Under the pieces are notes generated by a model. That model was not told where the DNA came from and did no database searches. It saw only the letters and a program-made list of their open reading frames with translations. The position numbers and the translations under genes are program-made. From Paenibacillus sp. FSL R7-0204 (lineage in GTDB: Bacteria > Bacillota > Bacilli > Paenibacillales > Paenibacillaceae): 64,000 nt of DNA. Each line of letters starts with the position of its first letter. The stretch's first letter is position 1. Shown piece by piece: positions 1 through 6,723 of the stretch. Location of the stretch: the NCBI RefSeq assembly GCF_038002225.1, contig NZ_JBBOCA010000001.1:6200001-6264000 (forward strand), written 5' to 3'.

Positions 1-655
1 CCTGATACACAATGCTTGGCGGCTGCTCCATACTCTGGAACACACGATGAAGGCGCAACCAGTCGAGCGATCCGCATTCGAAGAATACGAGGGTCTGCTC
101 AGAAATCTCTTGAATGGAAGCACGGCCCTTATGGGCTAGCGGGTGACCGGCATACACATACAGTGAGATGGGGTCTTCACAGAAAGGAAACGACTGGATG
201 GCCGGATTCACTACTTTGCGGATAAAAGCAAGATCGATCTCCCTCGCCTTCAGCTTCTCAATCAACACTTCGGTCGGAGCAGTCGTCAGCTTGATGCGGA
301 TGTGGGGATATCGCTGCTTCAAATGCAGCAGCAGACGGGGCATCAGATAATTGGAGACCGATACGGTGCTGCCGATTCTCAGCTCGCCGGGGATTTGGCC
401 TTTGGACTGGATCTGATGCCTGCCGTTCTGATAGACCTGCAGAATTTGCTGCGCATAGGGGAGGAACTGGCGACCTTTATCCGTCAGGTTAATCTGCTTG
501 CCCAGCCGGTCGAATACCTTGCAGTCCAGTTCCCGTTCCAGCGACTGGATTCGGGCGGTCACTGTCGGCTGCGAGATATAGAGTACATCTGCCGCTTTGT
601 TGAAGCTTCCGTAATGGTTAATGTAGACAAAAGCCTCAATGTTCTCGATATTCAA
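1..655 (-). CDS. LysR-family transcriptional regulator (3' end cut by window edge)
   Basis: The reverse strand encodes an N-terminal winged helix-turn-helix (NIENIEAFVYINHYGSFNKA, then SQPTVTARIQSLERELDCKV) followed by the start of a periplasmic-binding-like effector domain (GELRIGSTVSVSNYLMP). This is the standard LysR layout. About 218 residues are visible, and the C-terminal part of the effector domain lies outside the window. I chose the TTG at 655 because an AGAGGGGGA ribosome site lies about 6 bases upstream and the reading matches the family from its first residue. The ATG at 659 is in another frame and ends after seven codons. LysR regulators often control a divergent neighbour, here the GNAT gene, but that is inference. 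The target and ligand are unknown. Confidence 0.9.
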   Translation of the reverse strand, partial: MNIENIEAFVYINHYGSFNKAADVLYISQPTVTARIQSLERELDCKVFDRLGKQINLTDKGRQFLPYAQQILQVYQNGRHQIQSKGQIPGELRIGSTVSVSNYLMPRLLLHLKQRYPHIRIKLTTAPTEVLIEKLKAREIDLAFIRKVVNPAIQSFPFCEDPISLYVYAGHPLAHKGRASIQEISEQTLVFFECGSLDWLRLHRVFQSMEQPPSIVYQ

Positions 656-860
656 GCATAGTCCCCCTCTGCATCAATAATTATATTATTCCTATCGTTT
701 AACAATGAATTTAATTAATCTTATGCACCGGCTATTTTTTTGTCAACTTAACTTATATTGAACAGCCGGAATAATCCTATTGATCACAATCACAGATAGA
801 ACTTTTCTATGGTTTAATAGAAATCATTAAATTCCACTTATGTTCATCGGATTTATGTAT

Positions 861-866
861 TATAAT
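861..866 (+). promoter_or_regulatory. Candidate -10 element of the GNAT gene
   Basis: A perfect TATAAT lies 35 bases before the GNAT start, with no convincing -35 hexamer at 16-18 bases. The 656-901 spacer between the divergent LysR and GNAT genes would also hold any LysR operator, but I could not single one out. Confidence 0.35.
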
Positions 867-901
867 AGCGGCACATCCCATTACCGGACAGGAGGCACCA
901 G

Positions 902-1456
902 ATGAATCACTCAGCAGAAATTGTAATCCGTGAAGCCGCAGCTTGTGACCGTGAAGCCATTGCCGGGGTCTTGCTCGAAGCTTACAGCGAATATGCAGCC
1001 GTGCTGCCCGAACCGTTCTGGGAGGAGTACCGTGACTCCATTCTCGGCTCCGTTCACGGCGAGGCACCCGTCTCCCGGATTGTAGCAGAGCTGGATGGAC
1101 AGATCGTGGGAAGCGTACTTCTGTTCACCTCCTCAGAAGCTGCTTACGGCAGACCGGAGCTGGACATCCATACGCCGATCATCCGTCTGCTGGCCGTATC
1201 ACCTGCGGTCCGGGGGCGTGGGGTGGCCAGACTTCTGATCCGCGAAGCGGCAGGAAGGGCCATTGCACTGGGGGCAGCCAGTCTGAATCTGCATACTTCG
1301 GATATGATGGCCTCTGCGATCAAGTTGTATGAGAGACTTGGGTTCAAGCGGGCTTATGAGACGGATCTGAAGAACGGGGATACTCTGGTCAAAGGCTATC
1401 GTCTGGAGCTGCAAGCACCAGCTGGTCTGCAGACGAAAAAAACCTCCACAGCCTGA
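902..1456 (+). CDS. GNAT-family N-acetyltransferase
   Basis: The 184-residue protein has the GNAT fold signature. Beta4 is LLAVSPAV, and the acetyl-CoA loop VRGRGVARLL matches the Q/R-x-x-G-x-G/A motif at about residues 100-112. A C-terminal LYERLGFKR segment completes the domain. It would transfer an acetyl group from acetyl-CoA to an amine, but the substrate cannot be read from the sequence. The start is well placed: AGGAGG lies 7 bases before the ATG. It is divergent from the LysR gene, which makes it a possible target of that regulator. The last 15 residues are low complexity and lie outside the domain. Confidence 0.88.
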   Translation: MNHSAEIVIREAAACDREAIAGVLLEAYSEYAAVLPEPFWEEYRDSILGSVHGEAPVSRIVAELDGQIVGSVLLFTSSEAAYGRPELDIHTPIIRLLAVSPAVRGRGVARLLIREAAGRAIALGAASLNLHTSDMMASAIKLYERLGFKRAYETDLKNGDTLVKGYRLELQAPAGLQTKKTSTA

Positions 1457-1477
1457 GCGGGGAGTTTGGCGTCCGGC

Positions 1478-1628
1478 GGGCTGTGGGGGCCGTTACGGCG
1501 GGCCGTGAGGCCGTTCTGGCGGGCCGTTGGGGTCGTTGCGGCGGACGTTGGGGCCGTTACGGCGGGTGTCGGCGTCCGTTATGGCAGGCTGTGGGGGGCG
1601 TTGCGGCGGGCCGTGAGGCCGTTCTGTC
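1478..1628. repeat. 21/22-bp GC-rich degenerate tandem array, seven units
   Basis: Seven head-to-tail units of 21 or 22 bases resemble GGGCCGTKGGGGCCGTTNCGGC, starting at 1478, 1500, 1521, 1543, 1564, 1586 and 1608. Units 6-7 are nearly the same as units 1-2, which suggests a higher-order duplication. The unit length alternates between 21 and 22, so no reading frame is conserved and the open frames over it are probably incidental. It begins 20 bases after the GNAT stop codon. Confidence 0.75.
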
Positions 1629-1719
1629 GAGACGCCCTACTGCTCCGCCTGGCCGGGATATTTTGCACAATCCTGCCCAAAGTACAACATTCCCCTCCTC
1701 ATTCCGGCCAGAGTCCAGC

Positions 1720-1794
1720 ATTGTTGCATAAAAGGCAGGATTTCTCCACCTCCAGACGGTTTGGCGGCACAGTTCCTGTATTTCGTGCAACAAT
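1720..1794. repeat. 75-bp palindromic element with ATTGTTGCA ends
   Basis: The left arm ATTGTTGCATAAAAGGCAGG (from 1720) is repeated in inverted form at 1774-1794 (TGTATTTCGTGCAACAAT), with a 33-base centre. A third, more diverged copy of the same motif lies at 1671-1692 in the same orientation as the right arm (CCTGCCCAAAGTACAACATT). The arrangement suggests a small dispersed palindromic or MITE-like repeat rather than a gene. Confidence 0.6.
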
Positions 1795-2224
1795 CCCTCT
1801 AACACCCAGGTATCTAAGAATCCAAGTTGCAATTAGTACAGCATTTTGCCTATATACGGCGAACTTAAGGACATATAAATTGAACTTGATTAAACTTGAG
1901 AATATACCGAAAGGGAAAAGCGATACAAGGCGAAATTTGGAAATGTAGCTGCGGTAGCTTCCTTCTGAGAACCCTTCCGCAAGAAAAATTTGCTACGAGA
2001 GCACTATTAGTGCGGATTTTTACTACTGTGAGGAATTACATAATTTTAGCTACTATATACCATTACTGGACAGTCAAAAGTCCTACATCACTAAGAAACG
2101 AGCGAATCGCGCTCCACATCTGTATTTTTTGCTTGGATTTAATTAATTGCGTTATGGATAAGTGCAGATTTCGGACAAACAGGCGAAGAATAGACTTGCA
2201 TAAATAGGTGGCCACACCGGCACA
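1795..2224. other. AT-rich spacer without a recognisable gene
   Basis: The stretch between the palindromic element and the transposase remnant has a marked drop in GC. Its open frames are short, lack ribosome sites and match nothing I recognise. Bases from about 2160 to 2224 may be decayed transposase sequence, because a shifted frame after the transposase stop still resembles the expected continuation. No RNA structure stood out. Confidence 0.5.
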
Positions 2225-2557
2225 TCACGAAGCCCTCGCTTGTTTCATCCCATCTCCGACCAGGACAACGCGATCCTTCACCACCAAGAGAGGCGCATGC
2301 TGGCGCACGACCTGGAGCCACTTCTGCCGCAGCGACGAAAGGAACCAGCCCGACGAATGGAAGAAATGAATGAGCGTTTCGTAACAGCGGGGATTCCGCG
2401 TGAGATCTCGAATCAGCGAAGTAACGCCCGAATGGTCGGCGCGCAGCATGAAGCCGAGGACAATCACGACAAACCACTCGAACGTGACTTTTCTGGAGAA
2501 GCAAGAACGTAAAGGCTGGATAAGGTTGTTCATGTATTTAAGCATAGGTATGGTCAA
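2225..2557 (-). pseudogene. Truncated DDE transposase remnant
   Basis: A 110-residue fragment matches the N-terminus of a family of Paenibacillus/Bacillus DDE transposases (KVTFEWFVVIVLGFMLRADH, then LIRDLTRNPRCYETLIHFF). It runs to the first catalytic Asp region (VVLVGDGMKQA) and then stops. Directly after the stop the sequence loosely resembles the expected continuation in another frame before similarity disappears, so a frameshift and a large deletion both occurred. The bulk of the catalytic domain is missing, and it cannot be active. I assign it to the IS701/IS4-like DDE group only tentatively. It sits 50 bases beyond the end of the TerD-VWA gene. Confidence 0.75.
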
Positions 2558-2607
2558 TTGGGTTATTTTCTATTTACTATTTTCGTCCTGCTATTTCATT
2601 CATGCCC

Positions 2608-3972
2608 CTATAGAATCCCCTTCGCCTTCGCAGCCTTCAACCACTGCGGGAACTCATTCAACAGCTGATCATACAGCTCCTCGTCGGATACGTCTTCAAT
2701 CCGGTCCAGGTGCATGAAGCTGGCGTTATCCACCAGTCTGCCGCTCATCGTGTCGAGCTGCTTCAGTACCTCGAAGTCAGAGTCGCCGATGCCTACAAAC
2801 TGCCAGAAGATTGGAAGAGAAGAGGCCGCCATGATGACTTTGCGGGTCAGCTTCACTACACCGCCGTCATTGATGAAGATAATGAATACAGGCGTCGTGT
2901 CCGGCTCCTCCTTCGTGTATTTCTGGATGACATCCTGCATGACCGGCGGTTCGTTATTGCGCCCAAACTTATGAATCGCGTCATTATTCGTAATATGGGT
3001 GAAGACATAGCTGCCAAGCTCCTGCTCGGTAACCGGCGGAAGTCTGCTGAATTCCGTATCATAGACCCACACATCCAGGGAGCCGTTATCATCGAACTTG
3101 CTGGCAACCGCGAGGATACGTTCTACCACCTCCTGCACCACGCCTCTGGCATAGAGACTGCGCATGGAACCGGTGATGTCCAGCACAATCCCCACCCTTG
3201 CGGTTACATCTGTAAGCTGTTTTTTGATCAGGGTAAGCTCCACCAGTTGTTTGCGCAGATTAATCGAAGACAACACATTCACCGGAGGCCCCGCCTCGGG
3301 CTGACGGATTACCTCCGGGATCTTATTCACCACCTCAGGTGCCTGCTCCACTAGCTCAGGTGTCTGCTCCACCACTTCAGGTGTTTGCTCCACTACCTCA
3401 GCCGCCGCTGCGGCTTCGTTCCCGGATTCCTGTTCCACCTCAAGCCCATAGCTTCGGCACAGGGCTGCAAGTCCCCCATTATACCCGCTGCCGATTGCAC
3501 TGAACTTCCACTCTCCCTGATGGCGGTACAGCTCCCCGGCTACGACGGCTGTCTCCTCTGACAGATCCGCCCCGTACTCGAAGCGGTGCAATTCTTCCCC
3601 GGTCCTGCGATCTGTCAGCGTAAGCTTCAAGCCGGACAGATCCTTCATCCGGTGGTTGCGCTGCTCGCCCTCATAGATCGTCAAGGTTACCGCAATGCGG
3701 GCATAATGCTGAGGTATTTTCGCTAACGAGATGGACAGGCTCGCCCCGTTCTCCCCATCCGCAGCATGAGCTACAGTCCCATCTCTGGATACCGGATTGC
3801 CATAGAAAATAAAGTCTTCATCACGTTCACACCGGTTCTGATCCGACAACAGAAAGGCAGCCGCATCGACGCCCATTCCGCTATGCTGCGTGTTCCAGCG
3901 GAGCTGGATGGATATCTCGTGAGCTTCTCTTCCTTTGGTGATATCGGCCTTTTGACCTTTTGACAGCTGCAA
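2608..3972 (-). CDS. TerD-domain / VWA-domain fusion protein (TerF/TerY-like)
   Basis: Residues 1-185 (counted from the ATG at 3981) form a TerD domain (LSKGQKADITKG; GELYRHQGEWKFSAIGSGYN). Residues 195-230 are a linker of VVEQTPE-like seven-residue repeats. About 262-440 is a von Willebrand A domain whose metal site reads DITGS (268-272) in place of DxSxS. Ter proteins act in tellurite and general stress responses, probably at the membrane. VWA domains bind partners through a metal ion. The acidic calcium loop usual in TerD is reduced to AHAADGENGA. I prefer the TTG at 3972 because GAGGAG lies 8 bases before it; for the ATG at 3981 it would lie directly against the start. The gene is divergent from an exonuclease-TerD gene. 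Confidence 0.88.
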   Translation of the reverse strand: MQLSKGQKADITKGREAHEISIQLRWNTQHSGMGVDAAAFLLSDQNRCERDEDFIFYGNPVSRDGTVAHAADGENGASLSISLAKIPQHYARIAVTLTIYEGEQRNHRMKDLSGLKLTLTDRRTGEELHRFEYGADLSEETAVVAGELYRHQGEWKFSAIGSGYNGGLAALCRSYGLEVEQESGNEAAAAAEVVEQTPEVVEQTPELVEQAPEVVNKIPEVIRQPEAGPPVNVLSSINLRKQLVELTLIKKQLTDVTARVGIVLDITGSMRSLYARGVVQEVVERILAVASKFDDNGSLDVWVYDTEFSRLPPVTEQELGSYVFTHITNNDAIHKFGRNNEPPVMQDVIQKYTKEEPDTTPVFIIFINDGGVVKLTRKVIMAASSLPIFWQFVGIGDSDFEVLKQLDTMSGRLVDNASFMHLDRIEDVSDEELYDQLLNEFPQWLKAAKAKGIL

Positions 3973-4061
3973 ATCTCTCATCTCCTCTTCATAGCAGTCT
4001 ATTCCAGAAGTTCATAGATAAGGTATACCCCATTGGCGCAGCCTTGTACACTCTGAACGCA

Positions 4062-4090
4062 TTGTATTTCCAGCTTTGCTCCTTTAATAT
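4062..4090 (+). promoter_or_regulatory. Candidate sigma-A promoter of the exonuclease-TerD gene
   Basis: TTGTAT (4062-4067), a 17-base spacer and TAATAT (4085-4090) give a good vegetative promoter, with a leader of about 30 bases before the ATG at 4126. The 153-base divergent gap would also contain the promoter of the TerD-VWA gene, so the two genes probably share control. Confidence 0.5.
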
Positions 4091-4125
4091 GAAAAGTATT
4101 AGATGATAGATAGGGGCCTTACCTG

Positions 4126-5502
4126 ATGGATTTCACTGCGATAGACTTTGAGACTGCCAATTCCGGACGCTCCAGCGCCTGTGCCCTGGGGCTTGTTCAG
4201 GTCCGGGACGGTATCGTCACTGCGGAACATAACTGGCTGATTGATCCGCGGCAGCGGTTCGACGGGATGAATATTGCCATTCATGGCATTACGCCCTCGA
4301 TGGTCAGAGGCCAGCCTACCTTCGCTGAGTTGTGGCCCACGGTAGAACCGCTGCTGCAAGGCGAGATTGTGATTGCGCATAATGCCGCCTTCGATATGAG
4401 TGTGCTGCGGTACTGCCTGGACGACTACTCTCTCTGCTATCCCGGCTTTCAATATTTATGTACCTACCTGCTCGGCAAAAAAATGCTCCAGGACCTCCCC
4501 TCCCATAAGCTGAATGTCATCTCGGCGCATTTCGGCATCCGCCTGAAGCACCATGATGCCCTGGAGGATGCCAGAGCTTCTGCACTGATTCTCCTGAAAT
4601 TGATGGAGCAGTGGCAGCAGTTCGATCCGCTGCTGTTAGCCGGCAGCCAGGGCTACAAGGCCGGGACGATGTATGACGGCGGGTATACGCCGTTCAAGGC
4701 AACGCCCAAGAAGGCCGCGAAGAAGCCGGCCGCCGGGAAGAAGGCAGCGGCCAGTCCTGCGGTCGATGTTAGCCCAGGATTGCCGATGGGCGGAACGGTG
4801 GCCGGGCAGTCGCCAGGTGAAGCGCTAGCGGTATCGCCCGGCCAGCTTCCGGCGGAAGCATCGCCAGCCACTGGAGCTGCGGCTGCCCCCATATTGGCGC
4901 GGGGGCAGCGAGTCGATATCGGAGACAAGCTTAGCGCCTCCAGACTCCTTGCCGCTGTGGAGTGGGACGCTCCGGCTTCGCACCTGGAAGTCAGTCAGCC
5001 GGAGACCGCTGCCTTCCTGCTTCGGGAGAGCGGACGATGTGAGCAAGAGCGGGAGCTTATCTTCTCTGGGAATATGGAAGACCCTAGCGGCTCCGTCTTC
5101 TGCTCTAAGCCCGCTGCGCACATGGGACATCTGTATCTTCAGCTGACCAGCCTGCCTGCAGCCATCACGCGGATTGCGCTGGCCTTCACGGTTGCGGAGT
5201 TCAGCGGTGACCGGAATCCGGGCCCGATCTGGAACGCTTCCGTATCACTGATTGATTCCCGGACAGGAGTCAGACTGGCCGTATTCCCCTTAAGCCGGAG
5301 TGTTATGCCAGGCATGTCCGTTATTATCGGCGAGTTCTACCGTTATAAGGATAAATGGAGATTCGCTGCTATCGGAGAGTTGCTGCCTGGCGGCCTTCCG
5401 GCCCTGTGCAGCCACTACGGTCTTACGGTGGGGGCCGATGGCCCTGAGGAGAAGGCTGCGGCTGAGTCCGCCGCCGCAGCGGAGGCTGAAGCTCCTGAAT
5501 AA
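4126..5502 (+). CDS. DEDDh 3'-5' exonuclease fused to a TerD domain
   Basis: Residues 1-165 are a DnaQ/RNase T-like exonuclease with all five catalytic residues visible: D7 and E9 (AIDFET), D90 (AHNAAFD), and H143 with D148 (HDALEDA). Residues 180-250 are a Lys/Ala/Pro-rich linker (TPKKAAKKPAAGKK) that could bind nucleic acid. About 255-445 is a TerD domain (ILARGQRVDIGD; GEFYRYKDKWRFAAIGE) without an acidic calcium loop. The tail is Ala/Glu-rich. The exonuclease should degrade single-stranded or frayed DNA or RNA from the 3' end. Its fusion to TerD suggests that stress sensing directs nucleic-acid processing. A weak AGGGG site lies upstream of the ATG. The strong hairpin directly after the stop ends the transcript. 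Confidence 0.88.
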   Translation: MDFTAIDFETANSGRSSACALGLVQVRDGIVTAEHNWLIDPRQRFDGMNIAIHGITPSMVRGQPTFAELWPTVEPLLQGEIVIAHNAAFDMSVLRYCLDDYSLCYPGFQYLCTYLLGKKMLQDLPSHKLNVISAHFGIRLKHHDALEDARASALILLKLMEQWQQFDPLLLAGSQGYKAGTMYDGGYTPFKATPKKAAKKPAAGKKAAASPAVDVSPGLPMGGTVAGQSPGEALAVSPGQLPAEASPATGAAAAPILARGQRVDIGDKLSASRLLAAVEWDAPASHLEVSQPETAAFLLRESGRCEQERELIFSGNMEDPSGSVFCSKPAAHMGHLYLQLTSLPAAITRIALAFTVAEFSGDRNPGPIWNASVSLIDSRTGVRLAVFPLSRSVMPGMSVIIGEFYRYKDKWRFAAIGELLPGGLPALCSHYGLTVGADGPEEKAAAESAAAAEAEAPE

Positions 5503-5550
5503 AGCAAGCCCCCCAAACCGCAATTACGGGATGGGGGGCTTGCTTTATTT
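5499..5550. terminator. Bidirectional Rho-independent terminator
   Basis: A 16-bp stem (AATAAAGCAAGCCCCCC pairing with GGGGGGCTTGCTTTATT) with T runs on the plus strand sits between two converging genes, exonuclease-TerD and yhaM. Confidence 0.9.
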
Positions 5551-5574
5551 TCAGCGATATAAGGGTCTCAATCG

Positions 5575-6531
5575 TTATAACTTCAGCCGGTAAACGGCCT
5601 TATTCTCCAGCCCTCTAATGAACGGCGTCCATTCCTCCGTCTCCGGAGTAGTATCAAGGGCGTCCTCCACCATTTGCAGCTTGGCATCCATCGCATCGAT
5701 ATGATGCAGGGCAACTGCTTCAGCCGTCTGCGGCTGGACCGGGCTTCCCCACTCGCCCAGATTATGATGAGATAATACCAGATGCTGAAGCGCCAGGATT
5801 TTCTCGGATTCCAGATCAATGCCGGTGCGGATTGCCGCTTCTGTAATCCAGCTGGAGGCCATGGAAATATGCCCGATCAGCTTGCCCTTCACACTATAGT
5901 CCGACACAATACCGTACTGCGAGATCATCTCTTCCGGCTTGGCGATATCATGAAGGATGATGCCTGCTCTCATCAGATCAGGATTCAGGAACGGACGCTG
6001 CTTGCACAGGAAGTCCCCAATCTCCAGCATGCGGACCATGTGATAAGCAAGCCCTGCGAAATACGCATGATGGTGGGTCTTGGCAGCCGGATAATGCATC
6101 AGCTTCTCCTCCACCTTACCGACACAGAAGTTCACAATCGCTGCAATCTCCGGATCAGCAATACTTGCCATTTCGTTCTTGATCGTATGGACCAGATCCA
6201 CTGGACGCACCGGAGCCGAGCGGATGAAGTCGGTCAGCGATACCCCATCGGATTCATTAACCAGTCTGAGCTTAGTGATTTTGACCTGGAGCTTCTCGCG
6301 GTAGGTATGGGCCAATCCCCGGACCTTCACCAGTGCCATCGGGAAAAAAGTCTCCTTATCCGTCACGCTGACGTCCCAGCATTTCGCCGAAATCTGGCCG
6401 CTGGCATCACCTAGTACAATATCGAAGTAATCCTTGGGAGGAGTCCCGTTCGTCTGTTTCAGCACCAGTTCTCTAAGCAGATAGAAGCCGGTGAATTCAT
6501 CCTGCGGGGCTAGCTGTTTGATTAATGTCAT
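5575..6531 (-). CDS. yhaM: 3'-5' exoribonuclease YhaM-like, OB fold plus HD domain
   Basis: The 318-residue protein has the two-domain layout and length of Bacillus YhaM (314 residues). An N-terminal OB-fold nucleic-acid domain covers about 10-110 (DYFDIVLGDASGQISAKCWD). An HD phosphohydrolase domain follows with H..HD..H..D residues at THHHAYFAGLAYH, GIILHDIAKP, GHISMA and HHIDAMDAK. YhaM trims RNA, and also single-stranded DNA, from 3' ends using a metal pair held by the HD residues. The start is fixed by TAGGAGG 7 bases upstream. It stands alone and converges on the exonuclease-TerD gene, so two 3' exonucleases lie side by side, perhaps only by chance. Confidence 0.9.
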   Translation of the reverse strand: MTLIKQLAPQDEFTGFYLLRELVLKQTNGTPPKDYFDIVLGDASGQISAKCWDVSVTDKETFFPMALVKVRGLAHTYREKLQVKITKLRLVNESDGVSLTDFIRSAPVRPVDLVHTIKNEMASIADPEIAAIVNFCVGKVEEKLMHYPAAKTHHHAYFAGLAYHMVRMLEIGDFLCKQRPFLNPDLMRAGIILHDIAKPEEMISQYGIVSDYSVKGKLIGHISMASSWITEAAIRTGIDLESEKILALQHLVLSHHNLGEWGSPVQPQTAEAVALHHIDAMDAKLQMVEDALDTTPETEEWTPFIRGLENKAVYRLKL

Positions 6532-6663
6532 TGTGAAGCCTCCTATGACTTACAGGCCTGGGCCTGCTGGGTATATTAGTGTGTATATTAGAGGTTTGAC
6601 ACTCCCTTCCCAAATCCCTTTAAATTACTATACGATTGGCATTCCTATTTATGTCCACACCTG

Positions 6664-6708
6664 CAAAAAGGGCTGTCCCGGCCATTTGCATGACCCAGGA
6701 CAACCCTT
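6664..6708 (-). terminator. Rho-independent terminator of the multi-FMN protein gene
   Basis: On the minus strand an AAGGGTTGTCC / GGACAGCCCTT stem is followed by TTTTTG, 16 bases after the stop codon. Confidence 0.85.
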
Positions 6709-6723
6709 AATGAATGGATTTTG

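Noticed and set aside
1466..1948. Open frames over the 21/22-bp array
   Set aside because: The alternating unit length breaks any repeat frame, and there is no ribosome site.
2139..2504. Second minus-strand frame over the transposase remnant
   Set aside because: Only its last third loosely continues the transposase after a frameshift. The rest is out of frame with the recognisable protein.
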